From Aporrectodea caliginosa (taxonomy: Eukaryota > Annelida > Clitellata > Crassiclitellata > Lumbricidae): DNA of 64,000 bases. Location: NCBI GenBank assembly GCA_020284085.1, contig JACEVL010000934.1, positions 1 through 64,000 on the forward strand. The letters run 5' to 3'. Positions 11,691-24,100 of this stretch are shown here, piece by piece. Below the pieces are notes generated by a model, which was given only the letters and a program-made list of their open reading frames with translations, ran no database searches and was not told the origin of the DNA. The stretch's first letter is position 1. Every line of letters begins with the position of its first letter. Made by a program: the position numbers and the translations under genes.

Positions 11691-12587
11691 TTAGACTATT
11701 CCTGAATCTGATCCCTCCCGAAACTCTGAATTTTACCAGCAGAGACAGTTTACGTGTGCCTACAAGTAGCAGCTTTTAGATTTGTCAGATAACAATGTTC
11801 TAGTGCCTTTGTAGACTTTAAAAGGGCCAAGTTATAAAAATCTATGAACATAGGACCTACATGCAAAAGCCTACATAATTATGGATCCTGATTGGCTAAC
11901 ATGTATATTACCTTTTGATCAGCATTGAGTGGCAACTGGGTGGACTCTTCTATTATTCCGGTTGAATTGTGTCTATAGCGGATAGATAAATATTTAATTA
12001 TGTTTCTTAGAGAAAGAAATCGTTCATGAGTTCGATTTCTTATAGGCTAACTGGATATTGGTCCATGTCGTGTGAACATACATAGTATGCAAACGTTGCT
12101 AGACCGACCGACCGACCGACCGACCGATATAAATCCTAAATCCAAATACTCAAATATTGTTTCGATCATTCGCTAGCATGTACTTCCACTGCTTCCAGTG
12201 CGATTCGATCACAGTTTGTATTGATCTTCTGAGCGAATTTCACACCTGGGCCACCTGCGTACGTAGTCCTCAACGTAGGAGAAGGGTAACCGCTCAATTG
12301 TTGTTTGAACGTGGCGCCACCTCTTAATTCGTGTGCACATCTCTATCGCATAAGTCAAGAACTGTTCCCGTGTATATGGAAAACATGGAAAACATTGAAT
12401 AGCAAATCCCCGTCATCGATTAAGTCTGCTGTGTTGGTGCTTCAGCCGAAAAGTTTTCCTTTAAAGAATACGCGGTGTATGCCATTCTCAGTTCTGTGCG
12501 TTCGGTCGCCAGTCTTCTATATTATTCGGATCTAAACGTCATCTATTATAAGACGTATCTGTTTAAACCTGCTTACTCACCGCAGCC
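11691..12587. other. No gene recognised
   Basis: Non-coding sequence with a short GACC repeat at 12102-12126. No domain or splice-supported exon was seen. Confidence 0.5.
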
Positions 12588-12756
12588 TGACTCTGGTTCC
12601 CTCTGCCAATGGACTCTGGTTCCCTCTCCCAATGGACTCTGGTTCCCACTCCTAATGGACTCTGGTTCCCACTCCTAATGGACTCTGGTTCCCACTCCTA
12701 ATGGACTCTGGTTCCCTCTCCTATTGGACTCTGGTTCCCTCTCCTATTGGACTTGA
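12588..12756. repeat. 23-bp minisatellite (about 7 copies)
   Basis: Tandem units of ggactctggttccctctcct plus att/aat. Units vary between ccctctcc and ccactcct. Confidence 0.9.
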
Positions 12757-13371
12757 CGCAACTGAACGTTTCCGATTATTACGCAATTTTGATGAGTTTC
12801 ACTTGACGCGAACATAGACTGATGGCTTGCGCTTCTAGCAGCGCTATAAAAGTTATTAGATTAAATATAATACGTGCATAGAATCTAACCACTGCAACAG
12901 ATAAAAAGACAGACAGACAGGTATGCATCGATATGTGCACATGTATACATACGTGCACACATGTATACAGGTATATGCATGTATTAGATTGTTCTGTATT
13001 GTATTGTGCTGTATTGTCTTGTAAGTGGCGTACCACCGTAGCCCGTAGGCCAATGCGTTAGGCGTCTGACTAAGTCAGTCTGAGTTCGTATGGCAAGAGA
13101 GTGAATATAGCGAACAGACTTTAAAGGAAAATAGTTTTAATCTTTTCCAAGAATGGAGGCAGATGATCTAGTCTTGTCTGTTCTCGTACAGCTTATTGAT
13201 AATCATTCGATTAACGAATCCTATTTTACATTGAACAGCACAAAATATTTTCGCTCTGATGAAAGGCAAACGATTGTATATTATCTTTCCCTTTGTCTAT
13301 TAGACTAATGGAATGAAATCTGAGTTAGGTCTAATAGTTCATAGGGCCTACCTAAATCTGTCATAATCTGT
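12757..13371. other. No gene; possible tRNA-derived SINE head
   Basis: Positions 13024-13095 contain gcccgtaggccaatgcgtta, ggcgtctgactaa and tgagttcgtatgg, which resemble boxes A and B of a tRNA-derived SINE. The rest is AT-rich with CATA-type simple sequence at 12900-12980. Confidence 0.4.
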
Positions 13372-13380
13372 GAATTGATG

Positions 13381-14176
13381 GGCGCCGTAACAAAACGGCG
13401 CAGGACAAAACGGCGCAGACAAAACGGTGCAGACAGAACGGCGCAATTCAAAGTACCCCGACAAAACGGCGCAGACAATACGGCGCAGTACAAAGATTAT
13501 GATACCCGCGCAGTACAAAGATTTATGATAACCGTTTAGTGATTGTTAGCTTATTAGCGATCAAAAAGTGCCGCCCGACGTGATTAGCTGAGTTCTACCA
13601 TAGACCCGCTCGATTGAAATGTAATTAAGGCCCAATTATAAAGACGACTTTCTAAAAGTTATTTGCACAACGTCTACATTTAGACTTGGTTTTTATGCCA
13701 TCGTATGAACTATAGGGCCTAAGACTTGTTGAAGTTACTTAGTTACTTCTTTATATAGTAGATATTTTAGTATATTTTTATGCTTCTACTATTATGACAA
13801 CGTATGAACTATGAACTATAAGACTTGATGAAGTTTCTCAGTTATTTCTAGTATATATTTTATTTTAAAATTTTGCTGCTTCTAGTATTAAACTACTATA
13901 AACTACTGTTCTTTAGTTCAGTTTTGCACCGTTTTGTCTGCGCCGTTTTGTACTGCGCCGTTTTGTACTGCGCCGTTTTGTCCTGCGCCGTTTTGTACTG
14001 CGCCGTTTTGTACTGCGCCGTTTTGTTGCGCCGACTGCGCCGTTATGTCTGCGCCGTTTTGTCCTGCGCCGTTTTGTCCTGCGCCGTTTTGTCCTGCGCC
14101 GTTTTGTCCTGCGCCGTTTTGTCCTGCGCCGTTTTGTCCTGCGCCGTTTTGTCCTGCGCCGTTTTGTCGGCGCACC
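13381..14176. mobile_element. Foldback element with inverted arrays and 9-bp target duplication
   Basis: The 9-bp sequence GAATTGATG is duplicated exactly at 13372-13380 and 14177-14185. The left arm (13381-13515) carries units such as ggacaaaacggcgca. The right arm (13925-14176) carries the same 15-bp unit in inverse orientation (tgcgccgttttgtcc), about 15 copies, highly regular. The ends read GGCGCCGTAACAAAACGGCG and, reverse complemented, GGTGCGCCGACAAAACGGCG. The 400-bp centre is AT-rich, with an internal duplication of about 95 bp (13700-13790 and 13800-13890). A 9-bp duplication is usual for Mutator-like elements; this assignment is inferred. Confidence 0.85.
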
Positions 14177-14189
14177 GAATTGATGCACC

Positions 14190-14345
14190 TGTCTCAATAG
14201 GTCCTGTGTGAGTGAATGACTGTGCGCGCGAACGAGTGAGTGAGTGAATGAATGAGTGAGTGAGTGAATGAGTCTGTAGTCAGTCAGTCAGTCAATCAGT
14301 CAATCAGTCAGTCAGTCAGTCAGTCAGTCAATCAGGCGGGCAGGC
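14190..14345. repeat. GAGT/CAGT tetranucleotide repeats
   Basis: Tracts of gagtgagtgaatgaat followed by cagtcagtcaatcagt and gcaggcaggc. Located just 3' of the nAChR terminal exon on its transcribed side. Confidence 0.9.
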
Positions 14346-14584
14346 AGGCAAGCTGTCGGTCCGTCGGCTGGCCAGCCAGCGAGCCAGTCAGATTGAGGAG
14401 AACAAGTCAGGCGGTGGATAGATAACAACAGTTTAACAACACCTTACGGTATCAAAGGCCGTTGACGTCAATAGGAAAATTGTTTCAAACAGTTCTAACC
14501 ATTCGTATGTCACATAATACACTAGCCTTCGTCATCGCGATCGTATAATTAGGGTGGCGCATTCTTACTATAAAGTAGCATTCG

Positions 14585-15163
14585 CTAGATGTCGTCAGTA
14601 GATGCCATTTCAGAGGCATTTGTCTGATGTGAGTGTGTTGTGAAGCCACCTTGCGAATGGTTTGTCGACGAAGTGTCCTGTACCGAAGTACCGAACAGGA
14701 ACTCCTTCGAGTGTGGCGCGTGCAACAAGATGGCCGTCGTGATGCTGAGTGTAGCCACCATGAAGACGACGAGCAGCAGACGATCGACGACCAGCGCCAC
14801 CTGTTGCCAGTCACGCTTGATCGCCTCTCGACGGTCCTGCTCAGCCATGCGCTGCTTGTTCTTTTCGATCGTCTGATAGACCTTCTCGAGGGTTCGGATG
14901 AAGTACTGCTCGGCCGTGTAGCCCCCGTGGTTGGCGGGCGTAGGGGTCGTCGAGCTCGTGTTGTTTGAATTCATCCGACAGGAATTGGCCAGTCGTTCGC
15001 TGGGATTGGAGGAGGAGTAGTAGAGTCCGCCGACCCCCAACCCACCCCCACCTCCGCCGCCTCCGCCTGGGCCTGCGCCGCCGCCGCCTCCAACGCCTCC
15101 GTTCTCTCTCTGGTTTCTGTCCATCATTTCGAAACGGTCGTTTTCCCTTGGTAACACAAAGTT
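14585..15163 (-). CDS. nAChR terminal exon: cytoplasmic loop, MA helix, TM4, long C-tail
   Basis: The exon has 192 codons plus a stop and follows a ttctag acceptor in phase 0. It begins NFVLPREND. Residues 22-46 form a glycine-dominated tract unlike the rest of the gene. Residues 81-117 are the amphipathic MA helix ([19 protein letters not shown]), and 119-148 are TM4 ([19 protein letters not shown]). Residues 149-192 form an unusually long extracellular tail for this family, rich in Ser/Thr/His, with sequons at Asn168 (NHS) and Asn182 (NAS). I saw no clear polyadenylation signal before the simple repeats at 14220-14340. Confidence 0.92.
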   Translation of the reverse strand, partial: NFVLPRENDRFEMMDRNQRENGGVGGGGGAGPGGGGGGGGGLGVGGLYYSSSNPSERLANSCRMNSNNTSSTTPTPANHGGYTAEQYFIRTLEKVYQTIEKNKQRMAEQDRREAIKRDWQQVALVVDRLLLVVFMVATLSITTAILLHAPHSKEFLFGTSVQDTSSTNHSQGGFTTHSHQTNASEMASTDDI

Positions 15164-18100
15164 CTAGAAAAGCAACAAAATATGGACCTTTATATAAGCA
15201 AGCGGCATGCAGTAAAATTCTGTCCGCCTTCTGTTTGTACGTCATAAGGTCCGCCCTTCCTTCCATCCTCTCATCTTTTTGACCTTCTGTACGTCCGAAA
15301 TGTTTCTATTTGGTTCACCTCCTATTATTTCAGTTTAAGTTACAAGTTTCGGCATACTTTTCTAGGCTACTCACAACAAGCAGGACAGTGCTCAATGACC
15401 ATTGACAATGATCAATCAGAACTAAATATTCTTAAGTCCAACGTCTTCAGAATCAGAGATGCACTCAAATGACACAATACACAATTAACGTTACATTACA
15501 CGCAATGATTTGTGTCAGGTAAATAACTACAAGTAATTAAATTAATTATTACTTCGTATTTATTTATGTTGCAGCATTTTCGCTTGATTTAACGATAACA
15601 AGAACATTAACAAATAAATTTCTTCAATTCCGAAAATGCGGGCCCTTGAAAACAGCGGGTCCGGTTGCTGCAGCACCCTTAGCACCCCCTCACTTCCTTA
15701 ATGCGGGCCTGCTTGTGCATAAGACCGGCACTGGTTGCATTAGTTAACCGCGCTAAGACATCTGCGTCAGCTGTCATTAGCACTCGATTATCCGCCATCT
15801 AGTGAGGCCTCTCACCGCTGCGCGGCTGATGAGTGGTCGGCGCTGGTTTGATGTCGCGGAATTAAATAACGTCCTTGAAATAGGTTCTTAGCTATTCACA
15901 TGATTTCGTCTAATTTTCTTTATCATACTTGCTTCTATGTCGTTCGACACCATCTTAATTAGGAACGGTTTTAGATTTTTTAAAGTCTAGTTTTAGCCTA
16001 AAAATTTCCTTTTTCGTTTTCTTTATAGTTCTTTTAAGCGAATAGCTAATTTCTTCTTTTTCGTGTTAGTTTTCGTTACGAAATAACACTGAACGGTGAC
16101 GGTCCGACCGTCCTTCACGCTGCCATACATGGGAGGCGTGTGTGAGGTAGGCCTATTTAAGATTTAAGATGAACATCGGCCGCCGAGGCAGCGTCTACTG
16201 AATCTACTCACGAGGACCGATTTCCGTTCTTCATTCTTCTGCGTCCAAGGCTCCGTCGTTCTGTTCATCCGAATGTAATTTCCCCGTTCAGCTTTGACGC
16301 TCGCTTTGTTCTGCAATGTTATTCAACAGAGCAAAGGTGTTACCTATTATAATAGCCATTTACTCGGCGCTTACTTAAGTTAAGAGAAGCTAGGTGTACA
16401 TATACTAGCGACAGAGAAAACCCGAACGAAACTCACACAATGCATGCATTTGGAAGAGATGTTTGGCGTCAAGATGATATCTTCCTTTTATGAAGTGGTT
16501 TTGCTGTTGCCATTCTCATTTTAGGCCTACTACTCATTTGAATAAAAAAATTAAAATACAGATCTGTATCAATTTTGAATATGGGAAGGAACAAATTTTA
16601 TTGCCTGACCGATGGGCAATATATAAACGCAGACAGTACAGAGTTGGACTAAACACGAGAAAACATTGAACTTTACGATTTCAGAAAAGAAATGGAAATG
16701 ACGACGACGATGATGAATTTGATGATGACGATGATGATAATGATGATGATGATTATGACTGTGATGATGTCGGTGAGGTGATAGAAACATCAGTTGCAGC
16801 AACGTTCTTTTTAACTGACATATATAAAGCTTCCTGAACTAGGCATTTCTAGGCCACATCAATTCGTTACATTACATTACGGGTCGAGTAGCAGCTGCGT
16901 GATCAGCGATGCACAGTATTCGGCGCATGCGAATGATAAGTTTCTGTAGAGTAATAAATCGCCTCTGTCCTTGTTGATTCGCTTAATGATAGACGGGACA
17001 ATCCTTGTATAATAGCGCTATATAACTGCTGGTTCGTTGAGCGAGATAGTCGGCTGTGAAATCTACTTAATGTCTTTTGGTGCATAAAGGATTTCGCCTG
17101 TGTAGATCATTCGTAATGAGATCTCTATTGATTATGCAATATCCTCACTCGACCATTCACTAACACAGCTCACACTTGCACCAACTGAACATATATAATC
17201 TGATGTTAGCTCGTATTAAGTAACTATGTTCGTGAGTTGCTTCGGTTGGTGGATGGAACTGAAATAATTATCATTCCATCTAATAAGATGACAAATATAT
17301 CTACAATAGAAAAATAAAAGGCTTGGCCGCCAGAGTGGAAGGAATGAGCTGTAGAATGCAAATGAATTTTTTGCGATGAGGCATTTGCTTCTAAAACTAG
17401 CCTTTAAGAATCTCACAAAAGCACATCCAGCATTATGGTTGCACCCAGGGCCGTATTATCCATTAGCCACAGTAGGCCTGTGCGTAGGCCTAGGGCGTGC
17501 ACGAACCTTTTAGGGCCTACGCAAGTTTGAAAATAAGATATTGAATAAATAGCACGGGGTAAAGCGGACCCCTGAACGCTAAAAATTAATATAACAATAG
17601 AGTCGATTCATATAAAATTATCATTTTGCCTTTATTATATAGAGATACCACTGTTTAGTTGCATTTTCGGTTTGAAACTTTCTTAAAAATTAATTTAATA
17701 GCATTTTATTAGCGAAATATGTGATAATATGAAGGTGTCCTTTTTGCCCCGTGTCTGGGGCATAAAGGACACAGGGTGAACGTTCTACCCAAGAAGTTCC
17801 AAATAATTTTATTACAAATGGGTCGTACTAAAATTGCTTTTCTTGCCCCCTGATAAAATCACTTGAAATGGACAAAAGTGGGAAACAACTTCAAACATTA
17901 ATTGGAAGAAATTAAAATTATTATAATTGTTTTTAGGCCCTATATGTCACTGCCAAGACCAGAGGCGAAACTGTATACATAACTTTGAAATGGGGGGACA
18001 GAGTACCTACGAGGGCCGGATTTTGGGGGGACAGAAGGGCTTAAGTCAAAACTTTTGGGGGACAGTCCCCCTCTGTGCCCCCATGTAAATTTACGCAACT

Positions 18101-21100
18101 GGCCAAGACAATAAAAAAATGCTACTTTGGAACTGTAGGTTACAACTGCTTAAAAGGCGCTATCTAAATCTTTTATATTACTAAAAACAGTTGTAGCACT
18201 CATTAATGTCCTCTGGCCCACAAGATTCGTGACACCATATCGTGCACTTATTGCATTTAAGCCATTCTTCACCATGACCGTTTTGCCCCGTCTGTTTTGC
18301 CCCACAAAAGTGCCACACATAATATCAGAGATACTGCTAAACCTTTCAATAATCGCTCATTAATAGTTAATAAAATTCAACTGATTTCACAACTCCTTTC
18401 AAACAACGCTTTCATTTTTCAATGGAACGTTCACATCAAGTGATAAAAAATCTTTTATATGGTAAGAAATTAACGAAGACATGTGTAAAAACATTTTTAC
18501 TTCGTCAAAAATAGCGATTCGATATTAGAACCGCTCACTCGTGACCAAAACGTTGCCTGGAGCATGTAAATTAGTTCTGCATAGGTTTGCACCGAATTAA
18601 AATTATTTCTAACGAATTTATGGGGAGTGACCTTTATGCCCCGTATGGCCCTTTTGCCCCGTGTAACTCTAAGTTGCATTAGACCAGGATATTAAATCAG
18701 CATTACAAAAAGTAAATTGAGATTTAAAATCAAATCTGTGTGTGTGTGTTCGTCTGACTTTGTCAATCATGATTAAACATGATGTCAATAAATAATGTGA
18801 TTGCGTTATTATGCTTTTAGCTTTAATTCAGTGCTGGCAGTTGAGTTCTACGAATGCAAGTGCCTAGGGCCTACGACGACCTTGAAACGGCCCTGGTTGC
18901 ACATATAGCTGTCCACAAAACCAGACTTAGCCTTTCCCTTCCTGAGGCTTCCTCCTGCCTTCATTCGCAGATGGCGACTGCGAGGCAGTGGTCTCTGAGC
19001 GCAGTTCCACAACTCGTCGTGCACGCGAAAGTGTTGGCGCAACGTCTAACTAATAAATGATGATTTAGCGTTACTGACAAACAAACTCACTAAGGCTGTT
19101 ATTTCTTTAGCAAGATGATATGCTTCAGGATATGTTTGCACGGATGTATGCATGTATAAATATATGTATGCTTTTGTATGTACACACGTACATACATACG
19201 TGCATGCATGTATGTATGCATGCCTAAATATAACCTACACATATAAATTATATAAATGTAAGTCTCGTTCCTTTGCTTCAATTGGTCCCTCTCTTCGGAA
19301 CACGCTTTCTCCTTCTGTTCGCGCTACAATTCTATCTAGCATTCTCTCTCAATTATGTCCCTTCTTTTGATCTGGCAATACCACTTTCTGTAATGGGTTG
19401 CGGTGTGACAACCTAGTGATTCAATATTAAACGAGTATATGTATTATTATATATATCTTCTTCCTTCGCTTTCTCAAAACCTGCTTCTTTTCGCGGGGCC
19501 TTGCGCACTGGTATAGCGCTTCTGAACGGTTCACCATTCTAGAGGCGCTTTACAAATGCTTAAATACAATACAATACAATACAATACAATACAATAATAC
19601 GTACATATAAATACGTACATACATACATAAATAAATACATAGGTGTCTGTGTGTGATTTTTATTCACCTCATTAGTTGAGTCGTTCATTCTTAAGCATAA
19701 GAGTCTAGCCAAGAACTTGAAGCAGATCATCCTGACTACTTCAGGTACTCTTTGTCCACTGACTCCTTTGTGATGTATGTTGAGCGTGAATGACGTCATT
19801 GCCGTTGCCAATGAGACTATGGCGATTGTAATTCCATAATAGAGACCTACAAAAGTTTTAAGCATTCAATTACCGATGTCCTCGTTATGAGTAAAGGTCA
19901 ATGGTTATCTAAGGAGGAACAAATTAAAATAGCTACGAAGATAGTAAAACTACCGAAAATATGTCAGTCAGGTCAGTCAGTCAGTCAGTCAGTCAGTCAG
20001 TCAATAAGTCAGTAAGACCAGTTAGTCAGTCAGATCAGTCAGTTGGTCGACTAATGCATTGTAATGTAAACATGGTCACGATGTATTGTAATGTAATGCC
20101 TTTTGCAGTATGTACTAAATTTCAGGTTCGTCTAGTCACACTTTCAGCCAGTCGTTAGTCAGTCAGTCAGTCAGTATGTAGCCTAGTAGTGAGCGTGATT
20201 TATTTTCACTGGATAACCATCATTTTCGTTCCTAAGCATGCCTGATGGAGCGCCGTAAAACGAGGTCTGAAGTTATGGCAGACACAGATAGATTAAAAGC
20301 CTCATGAATTTGTCGAACTCCGCATAAAGACCTCACCCTCCCACGCAAACAAGCACCTGCTAACACAAACACAAACACACACACACACACACGCACGCAC
20401 ACACACACGCACGCACGCACACCTGCTCTGCAGTGCCTCAGCAAGGGACAGCTTGTCTCTGAGACAGGCAACATTAGACGACTCGAATAGTTAGACGATG
20501 AGACCTCTCTCTGTCGTCGTTCAGTCGTTACGACTAGAATGTCCTGTGTTCCAACCTTTCAAATGCATCCGGCAATTTGGATTAGAGGAGGAGGAGAATG
20601 AGGACGAGGAGGAGGGGAGGAAGGGAGGAGGAGGTGTGGGGGAAGAAGAGGAGCTATAAGAAGACAGAAGGCAAGGATAAATAGAGGATACGAAGTGGAG
20701 GACTAGAACGATACAGAGAAGGTGGACAGGAGCAAGGAGAAATAGAGTATATGAGAACGAGGAGGAGGAGGAGGAGGAGGAGGAGAAGGAGGAGGAGGAG
20801 GAGACGGAGGAGTGAGAAGAGGAGGAGGAGGAGAAGGAGGAGCAGAGGACCCAGACATACACTGAGCTACGATTGGAGTCGGCAGGTTGATGGCCTCGTA
20901 ACGGAGTTACAGTGATTGGTAATAAATGATTGAATGGCGCTGTATAAATTGTTTGGGAAATGATCCGAAATACGGGCATGCATAGAGTGGAAATCGTGGA
21001 TCATTTGCCGCCTAAGTGCGTCTGCACCGAGATAGATAAAGCGCATCAACAGTGGAAGACACGGCGCGACTTTTCCGTCTTCCGCCGCAGCAGCAGAATA

Positions 21101-24100
21101 GCGCCATCTCTTAATATGCGGTGTATCGATCGACCGCGGATGATGTCTTATCCGATCCTCTTTCATCCTTTCATAATCTCTTCCATCACATAATGCACAC
21201 TTTTTCACTCCGCTGCACGCTGCTGATTCCTCTTTTTAAAACGTTCTGTGTCCCTTTTGACTCTGTTTATATCCATGTATCACTGTGAATGTCCTTGTGT
21301 CACCTTTTCATTCAGCGCGTCACTTACTATGTCTAAGCATGTCTTATGATGTCTAAGTGTGTCTTAGGCTGTCTAAGTATGTCTTAGGCTGTCTAAGTAT
21401 GTCTTAGGATGTCTAAGTATGTCTTAGGATGTCTAAGTGTGTCTTAGGCTGTCTAAGTATGTCTTAGGATGTCTAAGTATGTCTTAGGCTGTCTAAGTAT
21501 GTCTTAGGATGTCTAAGTATGTCTTAGGCTGTCTAAGTATGTCTTAGGATGTCTAAGTATGTCTTAGGCTGTCTAAGTATGTCTTAGGATGTCTAAGTAT
21601 GTCTTAGGATGTCTAAGTATGTTTTAGGATGTCTAAGTATGTCTTAGGCTGTCTAAGTATGTCTTAGGATGTCTAAGTATGTCTTATGATGTCTAAGTGT
21701 GTCTTAGGCTGTCTAAGTATGTCTTAGGCTGTCTAAGTATGTCTTAGGATGTCTAAGTATGTCTTAGGCTGTCTAAGTATGTCTTAGGATGTCTAAGTAT
21801 GTCTTAGGATGTCTAAGTATGTCTTAGGCTGTCTAAGTATGTCTTAGGATGTCTAAGTATGTCTTAGGATGTCTAAGTATGTCTTAGGACGTCTAAGTTT
21901 GTCTTAGGATGTCTAAGTATGTTTTAGGATGTCTAAGTATGTCTTAGGCTGTCTAAGTATGTCTTAGGATGTCTAAGTATGTCTTATGATGTCTAAGTGT
22001 GTCTTAGGCTGTCTAAGTATGTCTTAGGCTGTCTAAGTATGTCTTAGGATGTCTAAGTGTGTCTTAGGCTTTCTAAGTATGTCTTAGGATGTCTAAGTAT
22101 GTCTTAGGATGTCTAAGTATGTCTTAGGCTGTCTAAGTATGTCTTAGGATGTCTAAGTATGTCTTAGGATGTCTAAGTATTTCTTAGGCTGTCTAAGTAT
22201 GTCTTAGGATGTCTAAGTATGTCTTAGGATGTCTAAGTATGTCTTAGGCTGTCTAAGTATGTCTTAGGATGTCTAAGTATGTCTTAGGATGTCTAAGTAT
22301 GTCTTAGGCTGTCTAAGTATGTCTTAGGATGTCTAAGTATGTCTTAGGATGTCTAAGTATGTCTTAGGCTGTCTAAGTATGTCTTAGGATGTCTAAGTAT
22401 GTCTTAGGATGTCTAAGTATGTCTTAGGCTGTCTAAGTATGTCTTAGGCTGTCTAAGTATGTCTTAGGATGTCTAAGTATGTCTTAGGCTGTCTAAGTAT
22501 GTCTTAGGCTGTCTAAGTATGTCTTAGGATGTCTAAGTATGTCTTAGGATGTCTAAGTATGTCTTAGGATGTCTAAGTATGTCTTAGGCTGTCTAAGTAT
22601 GTCTTAGGATGTCTAAGTATGTCTTAGGATGTCTAAGTATGTCTTAGGATGTCTAAGTATGTCTTAGGATGTCTAAGTATGCCTTAGGATGTCTAAGTAT
22701 GCTTTAGGATGTCTAAGTATGTCTTAGTATGTCCAAAGTGTCTCTGCGTGTACTCTGTTTCACTCCGTATATCTACGTGTCACTTTGAATGTCCTTCTGT
22801 GTAACCTTTTCATTCAGCGCGTCGCTTGGTATGTCTAAGTGTCACTGTATGTAGGCCTACTCTGTGTCACCTTGTGCGTCAGTGTGTTACTCTGTATGTC
22901 CATGTGTCAACTCTGTGTGTCTCATGTGTATCTACGTGTTACTTTGAACGTCTCCCTCTGTCACTTTTACGTCAGCGCGTTACTTTGTATGGCCAAGTGT
23001 CACTGTATGACATTGTAGGTACTCTGTGTCACTCCGTACATCGACGTGTCACTTTGAATATCTTTGCGTCGCTTTTTACTTCAGTGCCTAACTGTGTATG
23101 TACATGTGTCACTGTATGTTCTCTGTGTCACTTTGTGCGTCAGTGTGTCACTCTGTATTTCGCCTATGTCACTCTGTATATCTACGTATCACTTTTAACG
23201 CCAACGCGATACTTTGTATGTTCATATGTCACTGTATGCCCCATCGTGACTTTGTGCGTCAGTGTGTTACTCTGTGTGTCCACCACGTGCCACTTTGTTT
23301 GTCCATCTGTCGTTGTTCGTCCGCAGTTTCTGTGAATGTCATATTTTTATCGATGTCAATGTATAACGGGGCGATGGATGGGATTCTGGCTGAAAAAGAA
23401 CGGCCTTCACTGTAGACGACGCTGTCAGTTTGAACGGATCGATAAGCTGTAGACGGATTTACTCCGCGGACATAAAACAAATCTACATGTGTCTAAATGT
23501 GGCTATAGCCACATCAATGAACATCCGACATAAGCCTAAGCGCTAAGTATACGTATACAAATGAGAGGCATAGCGAGAGGAACGCAGAGAGGCACAGACT
23601 GAGGAAAGTAGTAATTGGACGTTCATAATTTTCGAAAATTACGCTGGAGTTTAGACACTGGGGGCGAAGATTGACCCGGATGCAGAAAACCATTGCTAGC
23701 CCTACAGTAGCTATCTCCGGGTGCAGACAATTGTTTAGCTGGGCTGCCCGGGAAGGCCTCCGGGTTCTTGGCCTCTGTTCTTCACCTGCACGCGAACACC
23801 GCGCATTGTCCTGCAATGGTCTCTCCCTTTGGAACAGCCTTTCTGTGAAGATTCGCACTATTTCTGTTAGCAATTCGGCCCAAGTAAGCGCGTTTGATGG
23901 GTTCAAAAAATGCGCTGTATAAGTGCCCAGATACACACCGACTATACGACACCCTGATACAACTACATATTTACAACATAGACATATAAGCATATACATA
24001 ATTATACATGTCTATGCACAATTTCACATAAATAAATTAAATACATGTGTTGCGGATGCGATGGAGCCTCTGAACGAATCAACGGAAGAGAGAGAGAACA

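Larger units (their letters stand above)
17446..18895. mobile_element. Outer hAT-like element of a three-level nest
   Basis: The ends CAGGGCCGTATTA and, reverse complemented, CAGGGCCGTTTCA form inverted repeats. The flanks gttgcacc (17438-17445) and gttgcaca (18896-18903) match in 7 of 8 positions, consistent with an aged hAT target duplication. The element's own sequence is about 340 bp (17446-17551 and 18664-18895); the rest is a second transposon inserted in it. It lies in an nAChR intron. Confidence 0.75.

Noticed and set aside
13873..14211. Open frames of repeated CAVLS, APFCP or TKRRR units
   Set aside because: They follow the 15-bp array of the foldback element; 15 bp is divisible by three, so all frames stay open by chance.
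22826..23335. 169-codon Val/Cys-rich open frame
   Set aside because: Produced by the degenerate tgtcactctgtatgtc repeats around the satellite.
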